DNA from: CAWFZT01 sp963820415
Lineage (GTDB): Bacteria; Chloroflexota; Anaerolineae; Anaerolineales; Anaerolineaceae
DNA length: 64,000 nucleotides
Reading direction: 5' to 3'
Assembly (NCBI GenBank): GCA_963820415.1
Contig: CAWFZT010000008.1
Location: 124,001 to 188,000 of the forward strand
Of this stretch, positions 25,299 to 33,446 are shown piece after piece; position 1 is the first letter of the stretch, and each line of letters opens with the position of its first letter. A program made the position numbers and the translations under genes. The notes under the pieces were generated by a model. That model was given only the letters and a program-made list of their open reading frames with translations, was not told the DNA's origin and made no database searches.

Positions 25299-25512
25299 AT
25301 ATTTTAATTTCGGGCTACCGCTGCCTGAGTCTGCTGGTTGGGGATTGAACACTTTCCTGGTCCACGGCTGGCAATCTAGGGTTCGAACTGTTAGTAGACC
25401 TTGCTTGAAGAACGTTCGGGATTACTTGATCAACTTGGCAGGGAAAATGCCAGTTTCTTCACTCATTTGAGTATAGCATAGAATAAATGACTGTCAATCA
25501 GAAAGGTGATAT

Positions 25513-25534
25513 ATGTCTGACAATTAGTGTTACA
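25513..25534. promoter_or_regulatory. Candidate operator, copy 1 (TGTCTGACAATTA)
   Basis: ATGTCTGACAATTAGTG at 25513 is closely matched by ATGTCTGACCATTAATG at 26654. The core TGTCtGACA is a short palindrome of the type bound by FadR/FCD-family GntR regulators. The two copies bracket the GNAT-like paralog gene, in the control regions of both catabolic operons. Confidence 0.3.
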
Positions 25535-25577
25535 TATCATCTATTCCTGCCAGAGTTCAATGTGAAAATTGGGCTCA

Positions 25578-25622
25578 TTGGGATTTACGGTGGAAGTTCA
25601 CCACGGCAATTCCCACAGAAAC
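25578..25622. repeat. Dispersed palindromic repeat, copy D without the core
   Basis: TTGGGATTTACGGTGGAAGT followed by TCACCACGGCAATTCCCACA represents both outer arms of the family joined directly. The 50-54 bp central palindrome of copies A and E is missing. The arms form an imperfect hairpin. The copy lies just past the end of the GNAT-like paralog gene. Confidence 0.65.
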
Positions 25623-25686
25623 GAAAACTGGCGTAAAAAATTCAGGCAGGATTTGGGTAAAATCCTGCCTGACGGGATGATCTTTT

Positions 25687-26411
25687 TTAGAGTTCGAGCT
25701 TTGCCGGAATACGGAAGGTTTCGTTTTTCTTGCGGATTTCGTCTGAAACATTGAAATTCAAATCCGCTCCGATCATCTGCTTCGAGAAGTTCTTCACGCC
25801 GCTGTCCCAGTGTTTTTTTGTCAGGTAGTATACCCGCGCCCCGCCCAATTCATGCTGGTATTCTGGCCAGGGATAAGTTGGCTGCGCCATTTCGAGTCCG
25901 GCCATTCTCCATCCGTTATAGCTTTCAAAGGTGGACCACCACTCCCGCATGCCCAACACTTCGAGTACATAATAGGTCTTGGCGTAGTACATGGCCCAAC
26001 CTAACCAATTCCGCCGGGCAAAGGTCATGGTGTGCAGGCTGATGGCTACATTGTCATTCATGATACGCCCGTTCGCCAGGCCGACCCATTCTCCATCAAT
26101 CAGGCCCAGGATGTGGAAGGGATCCTTGATGCGGTTACGGTACCAGCCCAGGATCTCTGCGTAAACCCGTGCACCGACAATATCATAAAAATCATGTTCA
26201 ACTACCATCACCTTCTTCATATGCTCAAGCATCAGCGGTACGTCTTCCCTCTTTGCTTCGCGCAAATAGAGGGTTCGGCCATCTCGTAGCTGGATGGTAG
26301 CTTCGGGCCACGGCTTGAGCTGCATAGGAGGCGCTTGGAGGAGTGGTTCGATTTCTCGAACATCAATGATGAGCTGTTGTTCCGATACATTTTCAGGGGG
26401 ATCGAGTTCAT
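25687..26411 (-). CDS. GNAT-like hypothetical protein, paralog A, start frame off by one
   Basis: About 240 residues, clearly paralogous to the protein at 31847-32572. Shared blocks include EIEPLLQAPPM, LKPWP, DGRTLY, VEHDFYDIVGARVYAEILGW, ANGR, SLHTM and PWPEYQHELGGARVYY. The central region (IRxA..EDxPxML, then LGLIDGEWVGLANGRI) is reminiscent of GNAT acetyltransferases, but I do not recognise a named family. The coding frame is open far upstream through the repeat element, which is clearly non-coding. The natural start should be the ATG at 26411, with AGGAAAAAG upstream, but AA rather than three bases separates it from the in-frame CTCGATCCC. A one-base deletion is likely. The gene is in the divergent regulatory zone of two catabolic operons. 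Confidence 0.7.
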
Positions 26412-26442
26412 GTTCTTTTTCCTTTGCTATATTTTTTGATCT

Positions 26443-26552
26443 TGCGGATTTCCGGTGAAAGAATTCAGATTTTGGGTAATGAGCGTGCGTACGCACGCTC
26501 ATTACCCAAAATCTGGTGATCCTACACGGCAAATCCCAATAAACCTTTTTTG
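26443..26552. repeat. Dispersed palindromic repeat, copy E (50-bp perfect palindrome)
   Basis: The centre 26466-26515 is a perfect loopless palindrome of 50 bp with the same 20-bp core GAGCGTGCGTACGCACGCTC as copy A, but with different outer stem bases (CAGATTTTGGGTAAT instead of CCCGGGTTTGGGGTTGT). Outer arms GGATTTCCGGTGAAA and CTACACGGCAAATCCC are present. The differing stems with preserved complementarity are compensatory changes. Confidence 0.8.
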
Positions 26553-26590
26553 AACAGAGAATGGTTGAGAGGGTCCAGAAAATCCAGGAA

Positions 26591-26607
26591 AGTTTGTAAG
26601 ACAAACT
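26591..26607. promoter_or_regulatory. Palindrome AGTTTGT-AAG-ACAAACT
   Basis: A perfect 7-bp inverted repeat with a three-base spacer in the divergent region before the second hydroxylase operon. Its size and position fit an operator for a dimeric regulator. No experimental link can be made. Confidence 0.3.
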
Positions 26608-26652
26608 CTGAACCACCGTCAGTATAGCATTTACACCCCGTGATGTCAACCA

Positions 26653-26674
26653 AATGTCTGACCATTAATGACAA
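26653..26674. promoter_or_regulatory. Candidate operator, copy 2 (TGTCTGACCATTA)
   Basis: AATGTCTGACCATTAATGAC matches the 25513 copy at 14 of 17 aligned positions. It lies about 300 bases upstream of the second FAD subunit gene. The region 26675-26978 contains no gene; its AT-rich part probably holds the promoter. Confidence 0.3.
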
Positions 26675-26978
26675 ATATAACTTGCTAATCTATTTCTTAC
26701 GTGTTATTATCTCTTTGAAATGTCATACAATTGCCATTTCATTTCTCTTTTATATATAGCTCCGAAATTTCCCCTGGCAATTAAATCATTATAGCGAAGA
26801 GGAGGTGTATTAGCCTAAATATTAATCACTTCCAGGACCCTCAATGATGCTTATATGACCAGGCATAGAGCTCAATCGAAGGTTTAATCCCACCACCCTT
26901 CCCCTGGCTCGCCGGAAGGACCTCCTTGAAGTCACAACCCAGGCTTTAAGGCTACAAATCTTCATAGGATGAAAAAAT

Positions 26979-27875
26979 ATGATCAATCCGCATCCAGGAC
27001 TCCCGGAATTTGATTATATAAAGCCCGCTTCGTTGGATGAAGCCAGCCGCTTCCTGGCCCAGCATCCGGCTGAGGCCCGCCCGTTATTGGGCGGCACAGA
27101 CTGCTTTGTGCGGATGCGCGACGGCCTCTGGAACCCGAAGTATCTGGTAGATGTCAAACATCTCGATGGGATGGATCGCATCGAATTCGATCCCACTCTA
27201 GGCCTGACGATTGGCGCGGCAGTCAATATGAACCGCGTGATCGCCTCCCCTGAGGTGAACAGGCACTACCCCCTGCTGGCGGAAGCCGCTCATACGGTAG
27301 CCAGCTATCAACTGCGCACCCGGGCTACCATCGTCGGTAACCTCTGCAATGCCTCACCTGCTGGAGACACTACTGGCGCCTGTATCGTGCTGGGTGGCAA
27401 ACTGCACATTTTCAACTCCAAAGGCGAAAGAACCGAAGGGCTGCACTCTTTCTTCACCGGCCCCGGGAAAACCGCTCTCCATCCTGGAGATATCGTCACT
27501 GCCATTTCTTTCCCCATACCCCCATCCAACTGCAGTGGCCGGTACCTGAAATTGGGCCGTAATAAAGTCGGCGATCTGGCCATCGTGGGTGTCACTGCCT
27601 TTGGCTACCCGGATGCTTCAGCCCCCTCCGGTTTCCGTTTCAAGATTGCCCTTGCCTCGGTGGCTCCCATTCCGCTGGTCCCGGCCAGAGCCGAGGCTTT
27701 ACTGGCCGAAAAGGCAATTAATGAAACCACCATCGCTGAAGCAGCCCAGCTTGCCATGGATGCGTGCACACCTATCGACGATGTGCGCGGCGGGGCGCGC
27801 TACCGCAAGTATATGGTCAGAAATATGACCCGCCAGGCCCTCAGCGACGTATGGGCATGCCTGAACCAGAATTAG
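26979..27875 (+). CDS. FAD-binding subunit of molybdenum hydroxylase (second set)
   Basis: 298 residues, CoxM/XdhB type. It starts MINPHPGLPEFDYIKPASLD. The FAD motifs are PLLGGTDCFVRMRDG near residue 37 and LRTRATIVGNLCNASPAGDT near residue 110. The C-terminal domain ends in RYRKYMVRNMTRQALSDV, typical of the family. It opens the second three-gene set and is followed by the 2Fe-2S gene after 15 bases. The order FAD, 2Fe-2S, Mo is the same as in the first set, but the sequences differ widely, so the two enzymes probably have different substrates. Confidence 0.93.
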   Translation: MINPHPGLPEFDYIKPASLDEASRFLAQHPAEARPLLGGTDCFVRMRDGLWNPKYLVDVKHLDGMDRIEFDPTLGLTIGAAVNMNRVIASPEVNRHYPLLAEAAHTVASYQLRTRATIVGNLCNASPAGDTTGACIVLGGKLHIFNSKGERTEGLHSFFTGPGKTALHPGDIVTAISFPIPPSNCSGRYLKLGRNKVGDLAIVGVTAFGYPDASAPSGFRFKIALASVAPIPLVPARAEALLAEKAINETTIAEAAQLAMDACTPIDDVRGGARYRKYMVRNMTRQALSDVWACLNQN

Positions 27876-27890
27876 CCATTGGAGGTGAAC

Positions 27891-28361
27891 ATGTCTTTGC
27901 ATAGGATTAATCTCACGGTAAATGGCTCAAAAGAGCAGGTTGACGTCCCTTCGAACTGGACCCTGCTCCAGATGCTGCGTGAAAAACTGGCTGTAACAGG
28001 CACCAAGAACGGCTGTTCCGCTGGCGAATGCGGCGCCTGCACGGTTATGCTGAACGGTGAACCGGTAAATAGCTGCATGGTGCTGGCGGTTGAGTGCGAC
28101 GGTGCAGTGGTCACCACGGTGGAAGGTTTGGCCCAGGACGGAAAGCTGGATCCAGTCCAGGAAGAGATTATCAAAGCCGGCGGCGTGCAGTGTGGTTTCT
28201 GTACTCCGGGTGTGCTGATTTCCGCCCGGGCTTTGTTGGACCGCAATCCGCATCCGACAGAATTCCAAATCCGCGATGCCCTGGTTGGAAACCTGTGCCG
28301 CTGCACCGGTTACGTCCGGATCATTGAAGCGGTGAAGAATGCCGCCCAACGGAGCGCCTAG
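27891..28361 (+). CDS. 2Fe-2S subunit of molybdenum hydroxylase (second set)
   Basis: 156 residues with two [2Fe-2S] clusters: GCSAGECGACTVM and the next Cys (NSCMV) in the ferredoxin-like domain, then CGFCTPGVL and CRCTGYVRI in the helical domain. The start is the ATG at 27891, with GGAGGTG in good position; the TTG four codons earlier overlaps that site. It is cotranscribed with the FAD subunit and followed by the Mo subunit after 27 bases. Confidence 0.93.
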   Translation: MSLHRINLTVNGSKEQVDVPSNWTLLQMLREKLAVTGTKNGCSAGECGACTVMLNGEPVNSCMVLAVECDGAVVTTVEGLAQDGKLDPVQEEIIKAGGVQCGFCTPGVLISARALLDRNPHPTEFQIRDALVGNLCRCTGYVRIIEAVKNAAQRSA

Positions 28362-28388
28362 CTTGATAGCGGGAAAAGTGAGGTAACC

Positions 28389-30817
28389 ATGCCAAAAAAA
28401 GTTTCAAGCGTAAGCCCCCGCTCTGTAGGGGACGAAAGTCCCCGCTCTGTGGGCGGCGAAAGTCCCCGCTCTGTGGGGAACGAAATTCCATCACCCATCG
28501 GTGAGAGCGTAACTCGCATCGATGCACATGAAAAAGTTACCGGCGCCGCCATATTTGCGGACGATATCCAGTTTGGCCCAAATTTGCTGTATGCTCGCAT
28601 TGTCCGCAGCCCCCACCCGCATGCCCTGATCAAAAAGATCGATGCCAGCAAAGCCCTGGCCCTGCCGGGCGTCAAAGCGGTGGCCACCGGCGCAGATTTC
28701 CCCGGCTACCTCGGCCTCTACCTGCAAGATCGCCACATTTTCTGCCGCGACCGCGCCCGCTACATTGGCGACCCCGTGGCGGGAGTGGCAGCGGTCACTG
28801 AAGAAATTGCCGATCAAGCGGCCGCGTTGATTGAGGTGGAATACGAACTTCTACCACCAGTCTTCGATCCCGAATACGGGATTTCTCCGCAAGCGCCGCT
28901 TCTCCATCCCAAGTTGGGTGACTATAAAGTCGCCAATTTCATTTTCCCTGAACCTGGCACGAACATTTCCAACCACTTCAAAATCCGCAAAGGGGATGTG
29001 GATGAAGCCTTCAAGAAATGCACCGCTATCGTCGAGCGGAAATACCAGGTACCGCAGATCCAGCATGTGCCGATTGAAACCCACGTCGTGGTTGCCAGGG
29101 CTGGATGAAGGCGACCGTTTGACCATCTGGGCCAGCTCGCAATCTCCCTTCGCCCAGCGCGACCTGATTGCCAAAGGGCTGGGCATTTCGCAGAGCAAAA
29201 TCCAGGTGATTGCCCCCTACGTCGGCGGCGGTTTTGGCTCGAAAGCCGGTGTCAGTATGGAAGCCCTGGCAGTCGCCATCGCCCTCAAAGTCAAAGGCCG
29301 CCCGGTCAAGCTGCGCCTGACCCGTGAAGAGGAGTTCTACACCGCCTTCGTACGCCAGGGGCTGGTCGGCTACTTTAAGATGGGCTGCGACAAGGATGGC
29401 AACATGCTGGCCATCGATAACCGCTACTATTGGGATGGCGGCGCCTACACCGAGTACGGTGTGAACATGACCCGGGCGGGTGGTTATTCAGGCAGCGGCC
29501 CCTACGATGTGCCTAACGTGCGCATCGACAGCTACTGCGTTTACACCAACCACCCGGTCACCGGCCCCATCCGCGGCTTCGGCATGCCCGAGCTGCACGC
29601 CGGCCTGGAACAGTGCACGGATGAGCTGGCCTACGAGATCGGCATGGACCCGGTCGAGTTCCGCCTCAAGAACTGCGTGCGCGGCGGCGATATCATCGCT
29701 ACCGGTATGCGCATGCACCCCATCGGGCTGGCTGGAATGCATCGAAAAAGCTGCCAAAGCCATCGAGTGGGACAAAAAGTCCAAACCCAGCGCCCCTAAC
29801 AAGAAACGCGGCAAGGGCATCGCCATCATGTGGAAAGCTCCTGCCATGCCGCCCAATGCCGGTTCGAGCGCCTACGTCAAGCTCAACGAGGATGCCACCG
29901 TCAGCGTCAGCATCGGCGGGCAGGAGTTGGGCCAGGGCACCTTTACTGTCATGGCTCAGATCGCCGCGGCGGCCCTGGGTGTGCCCTTCGATACGGTCAG
30001 GGTGGCTACACCTGTGGACACCAAGTACAGCCCCTACGAATGGCAAACGGTTGCCAGCCGCCTGACCTGGAGCATGGGCAATGCTGTGCGGGCCGCGGCC
30101 CTGGATGCACGCAAGCAGATCCTTGAGCTGGTAGCCGCCTCGTGGGGTGAAGATCCCGGCGATCTGGATATCAAGAACGGTACGGTCATTTCTTACAAAT
30201 CCGAAGAGCAAATTTCACTGTGCAACATCGTCATCTACGGCATCCCCCTGCCCAATGACCAGGGCTGGCTGGGCGGACCGATCACCGGCCGTGGCAATTT
30301 CATGCCTACCTATGTCACGGGACTGGACAAAGACACCGGCCAGGGTCCGCGCGCCGTGGTGCACTATACTACCGGCTGCCAGGCCATCGAGGTCGAAGTA
30401 GATACGGACACCGGTAAAGTGGACGTGTTGCGTGCCGTGGCTGCATTCGATGTTGGCAAAGCCATCAACCCGGAAATGGTCAGAGCGCAAATGGAAGGCG
30501 GCATGGTGCAGGGCCTGAGCACGGCTTTCTTCGAGGCCCTCCGGCTGAAGGACGGCGTGGTAACCAACCCCAGCTTTGTCGATTATCGCATCGCCACTTC
30601 GACCGATGCGCCGTCAGATATCCAGGCCATCATCGTCGAAGTGCCCCAGGAGGACGGGCCGTGGGGCGCCCGCGGCATCGGCGAGCATGCCATGGTTCCT
30701 ACCATCCCCGCGGTCGCTAATGCCATCTTCGACGCCGTCGGCGTGCGGGCCGGGAATCCCCCCTACTCTGCCGAGAAAGTCTACCTGGCCATGTTAGAGG
30801 CCGGGATTGTAAAATAA
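28389..30817 (+). pseudogene. Molybdopterin-binding hydroxylase subunit (second set), two frameshifts
   Basis: The catalytic subunit in three frames. Part one (28389 to about 29098) holds EKVTGAAIFADDIQFGPNL. Part two (to about 29727) holds YVGGGFGSKAGVSMEAL, GPIRGFGMPELHAGLEQ. Part three runs to 30817 and holds GGQELGQGTFTVMAQIAAAA and GARGIGEHAMVPT with the active-site Glu. Joined, the protein has about 808 residues, normal length, with every domain present and no internal loss, so the frameshifts near 29100 (AGGGCTGG) and 29727 (CGGGCTGG) could be errors of sequence. The N-terminus has three extra 8-residue repeats. The family is xanthine dehydrogenase-like; no CO-dehydrogenase loop is present. 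Confidence 0.8.
28413..28484 (+). repeat. Three in-frame 24-bp tandem repeats
   Basis: Three consecutive 24-base units encode SPRSVGDE, SPRSVGGE and SPRSVGNE near the N-terminus of the Mo subunit. Each unit contains CCCCGCTCTGTGGGG, which can fold as a small hairpin. They sit before the conserved start of the domain, so the protein tolerates them. Confidence 0.75.
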
Positions 30818-30828
30818 GGTCGTACGCA

Positions 30829-30903
30829 GGCTGCCCAGATTTCACTCGTGGCAGCCCTTCAATTGCAAGTTTGAATATCAAACAATCCCCACAAAACGGG
30901 GAT
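30829..30903 (+). promoter_or_regulatory. Two small hairpins between the Mo subunit and cyclase genes
   Basis: GGCTGCC/GGCAGCC (30829-30856) and ATCCCC/GGGGAT (30885-30903) occupy the 112-base gap. Neither has a strong T-tract. They may protect or partly terminate the message so that the cyclase is made at a different level. Confidence 0.35.
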
Positions 30904-30929
30904 AAAATTCTAAAAAGGAGAGGTTCAAA

Positions 30930-31811
30930 ATGAAGATTATCGATCTCACCATCCCGCTAGGCATTGCCACTCCCCCCTGGCCTACCTACGAACCGCTGCA
31001 GGTAAAGTACTTCAAGCGCCTGGCGCCCAACGGCGCTAACGGCCAGGTCGTGACCCACTCCAACCACCTGGGCACCCACCTGGACGGGGAAATCCATTTC
31101 TTCACCGCCGGCAAGGACATCGCCCAACTTGACATGGATTACCTGGTGCATGAGGCCGCCGTAGTCGACCTGAGCGACGCCGTCGGCGATTACGACGTCT
31201 ACACCAGCAAGATGGTCGAAGAACGGGTGGAAGTCAAGCAAGGCGACATCCTGGTTATCCATACCGGCTACCATCACTTCGGCTGGGATATGCCCACCGC
31301 TGACGAAATCCGCTACATGGTCAAGCACCCCGGTCCGGACCGCGAATTCGCAGAATGGGCCAAGGCCAAGAAACTGCGCTGGATTGCCGTCGACTGCGGC
31401 AGCGCTGATCACCCGATGAACACCATCATCCGCCAATGGATGCCCCGTCAGGCTGCCGAAGCCCAGCGCTTCTTCAAGGCTAAGTTTGGCAAGTCCCTCG
31501 AAGAGTTCTTCGATGACACTAAGTACCAGTTAATGCACATCGAAATGTTCCCCTACGGCATCATCCACGCCGAGTGCTTTGGCGGCGAGCTTGACCTGCT
31601 GCTCAACCGGCGCGTGCAGGTAGGCATCTTCCCCTGGCGCTTCGTCGATGGTGAATCCTCCATTGGCCGCGCCGTAGCCTTCGTAGAGGACAGCGAATAT
31701 GGCGAGCTGATGAAGAAAAAGGCATCGATGCCCAAGACTAAATTTGGTGATGCATACGACCCGACCCACGTTGAGCGTCTCAACAAGCTCAGCCGGGCAA
31801 TAAAGTATTAG
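30930..31811 (+). CDS. Cyclase-family metal-dependent hydrolase (intact)
   Basis: A 293-residue cytosolic enzyme of the cyclase family, which includes kynurenine formamidase and isatin hydrolase and cleaves amide bonds, often in rings. The metal motif SNHLGTHLDGEIHF is complete. Other family marks are GDILVIHTGYHHFGWD, YMVKHPGPDREFAEW and VDCGSADHPMNTIIRQW. GGAG lies upstream of the start. It follows the second Mo hydroxylase and precedes the GNAT-like paralog B, so ring opening after hydroxylation is the natural reading. It is close in pattern to the frameshifted cyclase at 20378-21199, including the KHPGP segment. Confidence 0.9.
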   Translation: MKIIDLTIPLGIATPPWPTYEPLQVKYFKRLAPNGANGQVVTHSNHLGTHLDGEIHFFTAGKDIAQLDMDYLVHEAAVVDLSDAVGDYDVYTSKMVEERVEVKQGDILVIHTGYHHFGWDMPTADEIRYMVKHPGPDREFAEWAKAKKLRWIAVDCGSADHPMNTIIRQWMPRQAAEAQRFFKAKFGKSLEEFFDDTKYQLMHIEMFPYGIIHAECFGGELDLLLNRRVQVGIFPWRFVDGESSIGRAVAFVEDSEYGELMKKKASMPKTKFGDAYDPTHVERLNKLSRAIKY

Positions 31812-31846
31812 ATCAGATCCTAAATCTACGAGCGGAGGAAAAACCT

Positions 31847-32572
31847 GTGAAACTTGAGCCACCTGAGAAAGTATCGGAAGAAAAAATCACCCTGGACGTT
31901 ACCGAGATAGAGCCTTTGCTTCAGGCTCCCCCCATGAACCTTAAACCATGGCCCGGGGCGATGGTCGCGCTGAAAGACGGCCGCACCCTGTATATCCGCG
32001 AAGCCAGGCTGGAAGAAGCCCCCAAGATGCTGGGCTACATGAAGCGTGTCATGGAAGTTGAACACGACTTCTATGATATCGTCGGAGCGCGTGTCTATGC
32101 CGAAATCCTCGGCTGGTACCGCAAACGCCTCAAGGACCCCTATACCCTGGTTGGGCTGATCGACGGCCAACTGGCAGGTTTTGCCAACGGCCGCCTGATG
32201 AACGAGGATATCAATATCAGCCTGCATACCATGGCCCTGGCGCGCGGTGGGCGCATTGGCGCGGTCATGTATTACGCCAAGGTTTACTACAGCTTCGAGC
32301 TCCTGGGCAACAAGGAATTCTGGGCCACCTACGAAAGCTACAACGGCTGGCAGCGCTGGGGTCTGGGCATGGCCCAGCCTTCCTACCCCTGGCCCGAATA
32401 CCAGCATGAGCTGGGTGGGGCGCGGGTCTACTATATCACTAAGAAATACTGGGATAGCACGGTCAAGGATTACATCCGCCAGATGGCCGGCACCGAGCTG
32501 AACTTTAACGTACCCGAGTCAGTGGTCAAAGCCAACACAGAAATGTACATCCCGGAAGAAGTGACGGTGTAA
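31847..32572 (+). CDS. GNAT-like hypothetical protein, paralog B (intact)
   Basis: 241 residues starting with GTG and preceded by GGAGG. It shares most of its length with paralog A at 25687, including EIEPLLQAPPM, VEHDFYDIVGARVYAEILGW and PWPEYQHELGGARVYY. The sequence has no signal peptide or membrane span. The region VGLIDGQLAGFANGRLMN recalls the beta4-beta5 core of GNAT acetyltransferases, so CoA binding is possible, but the usual Q/RxxGxG/A loop is not evident. It lies 35 bases after the cyclase and is the last gene of the operon. The repeated link to cyclase and Mo hydroxylase genes implies a role in the same pathway. Confidence 0.75.
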   Translation: MKLEPPEKVSEEKITLDVTEIEPLLQAPPMNLKPWPGAMVALKDGRTLYIREARLEEAPKMLGYMKRVMEVEHDFYDIVGARVYAEILGWYRKRLKDPYTLVGLIDGQLAGFANGRLMNEDINISLHTMALARGGRIGAVMYYAKVYYSFELLGNKEFWATYESYNGWQRWGLGMAQPSYPWPEYQHELGGARVYYITKKYWDSTVKDYIRQMAGTELNFNVPESVVKANTEMYIPEEVTV

Positions 32573-32596
32573 CTGTTTTCTGTTTTTGATTCTAAC

Positions 32597-32673
32597 CATC
32601 GGGGCGGGTCTGAAACCCGCTCCGATGCATTTACCGGCATATTAAATCCATAGGGCGGGCTTTCGAACCCGCC
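32597..32673. repeat. Two GCGGGT...ACCCGC hairpins after the second operon
   Basis: CATCGGGGCGGGT with complement (32597-32627) and GGCGGGCTTTCGAACCCGCC (about 32653-32673) are two related extragenic palindromes, 26 bases apart. The first may end the operon transcript. The rest of 32673-32855 carries no recognised gene. Confidence 0.5.
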
Positions 32674-32855
32674 ATGGGTAGTTGAACTGCAGAATCACAG
32701 TTTTACATGATGAAAGTAAAGAGAAAATATTTGTTTAGGATAAAAATTTGGTAACTGCTCAGGCCAGGAGGAATTTGTTTTGTTTTCTTGTCCCAAGAGG
32801 AGCCCGAGACAAAAAAACAAACCAAAATTAATTTTCATTTGTTATACTATTAACA

Positions 32856-33254
32856 ATGAAAAAAAATCGGGCTACTGCAATTATCATTCGAAATGGAAAA
32901 CTGCTGCTCATTCACCGGCAGAAGCCAGGACGGGATTATTATGTTCTCCCAGGCGGTGGGGTTGACCTAGAGGAAAGTTTTGAGGAGACCTGCATCCGTG
33001 AAGTGAAAGAGGAGACCGGGTTGGATGTACTGGCTCTCTGTCTTGTTTCCAGGTACATTACCCTGGAGAAAGAAGAAAATTACTACTTTACCAAAGTGAC
33101 GCCGGCTGAGCCGGTGTTAGGAGGGGCAGAGGCGGAACGCCAATCCCCAGAAGACTCGTATACGTTTTTGTGGGTGGAAGCGGCCCAATTAGAAAGCCTC
33201 AATCTTCTCCCTGGAGTTGCTCGTAGGATCTGCCTGGAGATTTTGCAAAAATAA
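32856..33254 (+). CDS. Nudix hydrolase
   Basis: 132 residues. The Nudix box GGGVDLEESFEETCIREVKEETGL spans about residues 33-56 and fits GX5EX7REUXEEXGU, with the catalytic glutamates intact. Family members hydrolyse nucleoside diphosphates linked to other groups. The substrate is not predictable. The gene stands alone, 280 bases after the second operon and convergent with the diguanylate-cyclase-like sensor. The 192-base gap to the sensor contains short GC-rich hairpins only. Confidence 0.9.
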   Translation: MKKNRATAIIIRNGKLLLIHRQKPGRDYYVLPGGGVDLEESFEETCIREVKEETGLDVLALCLVSRYITLEKEENYYFTKVTPAEPVLGGAEAERQSPEDSYTFLWVEAAQLESLNLLPGVARRICLEILQK

Positions 33255-33446
33255 ACAGTGTGGTTTTTGCCCCAGTCGCAGTTTGGGGAAAAAACCCACA
33301 GACCTGCCCTACGGGGAGACGTGCCTAAGGGATAGCGGCTCATTGGAAACTCGAGGCGCCCCTTGAGGCATTAGCTGGTATCAGATTACCTCGCAGACGA
33401 AACGCGGCTGCATGGGGTAAAACCCCGTTTGGTTCGGAAACCCGAC

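Noticed and set aside
25300..25480. A tRNA-like segment (GGGTTCGAAC) upstream of fdrA
   Set aside because: No acceptor or anticodon stem can be formed around it on either strand; only the T-loop-like string is present.
26412..26649. Extension of the GNAT-like paralog A upstream to an ATG at 26649
   Set aside because: This stretch is the palindromic repeat and control region, and the paralog at 31847 starts at the equivalent of 26411.
28413..28484. Three regularly spaced repeats that might look like a CRISPR array
   Set aside because: They are contiguous 24-bp tandem units without spacers and lie inside a coding frame.
32597..32673. The GCGGGT hairpins as part of the large palindrome family
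   Set aside because: They share neither the GAGCGTGC core nor the GGATTTACCGTGGA arms.
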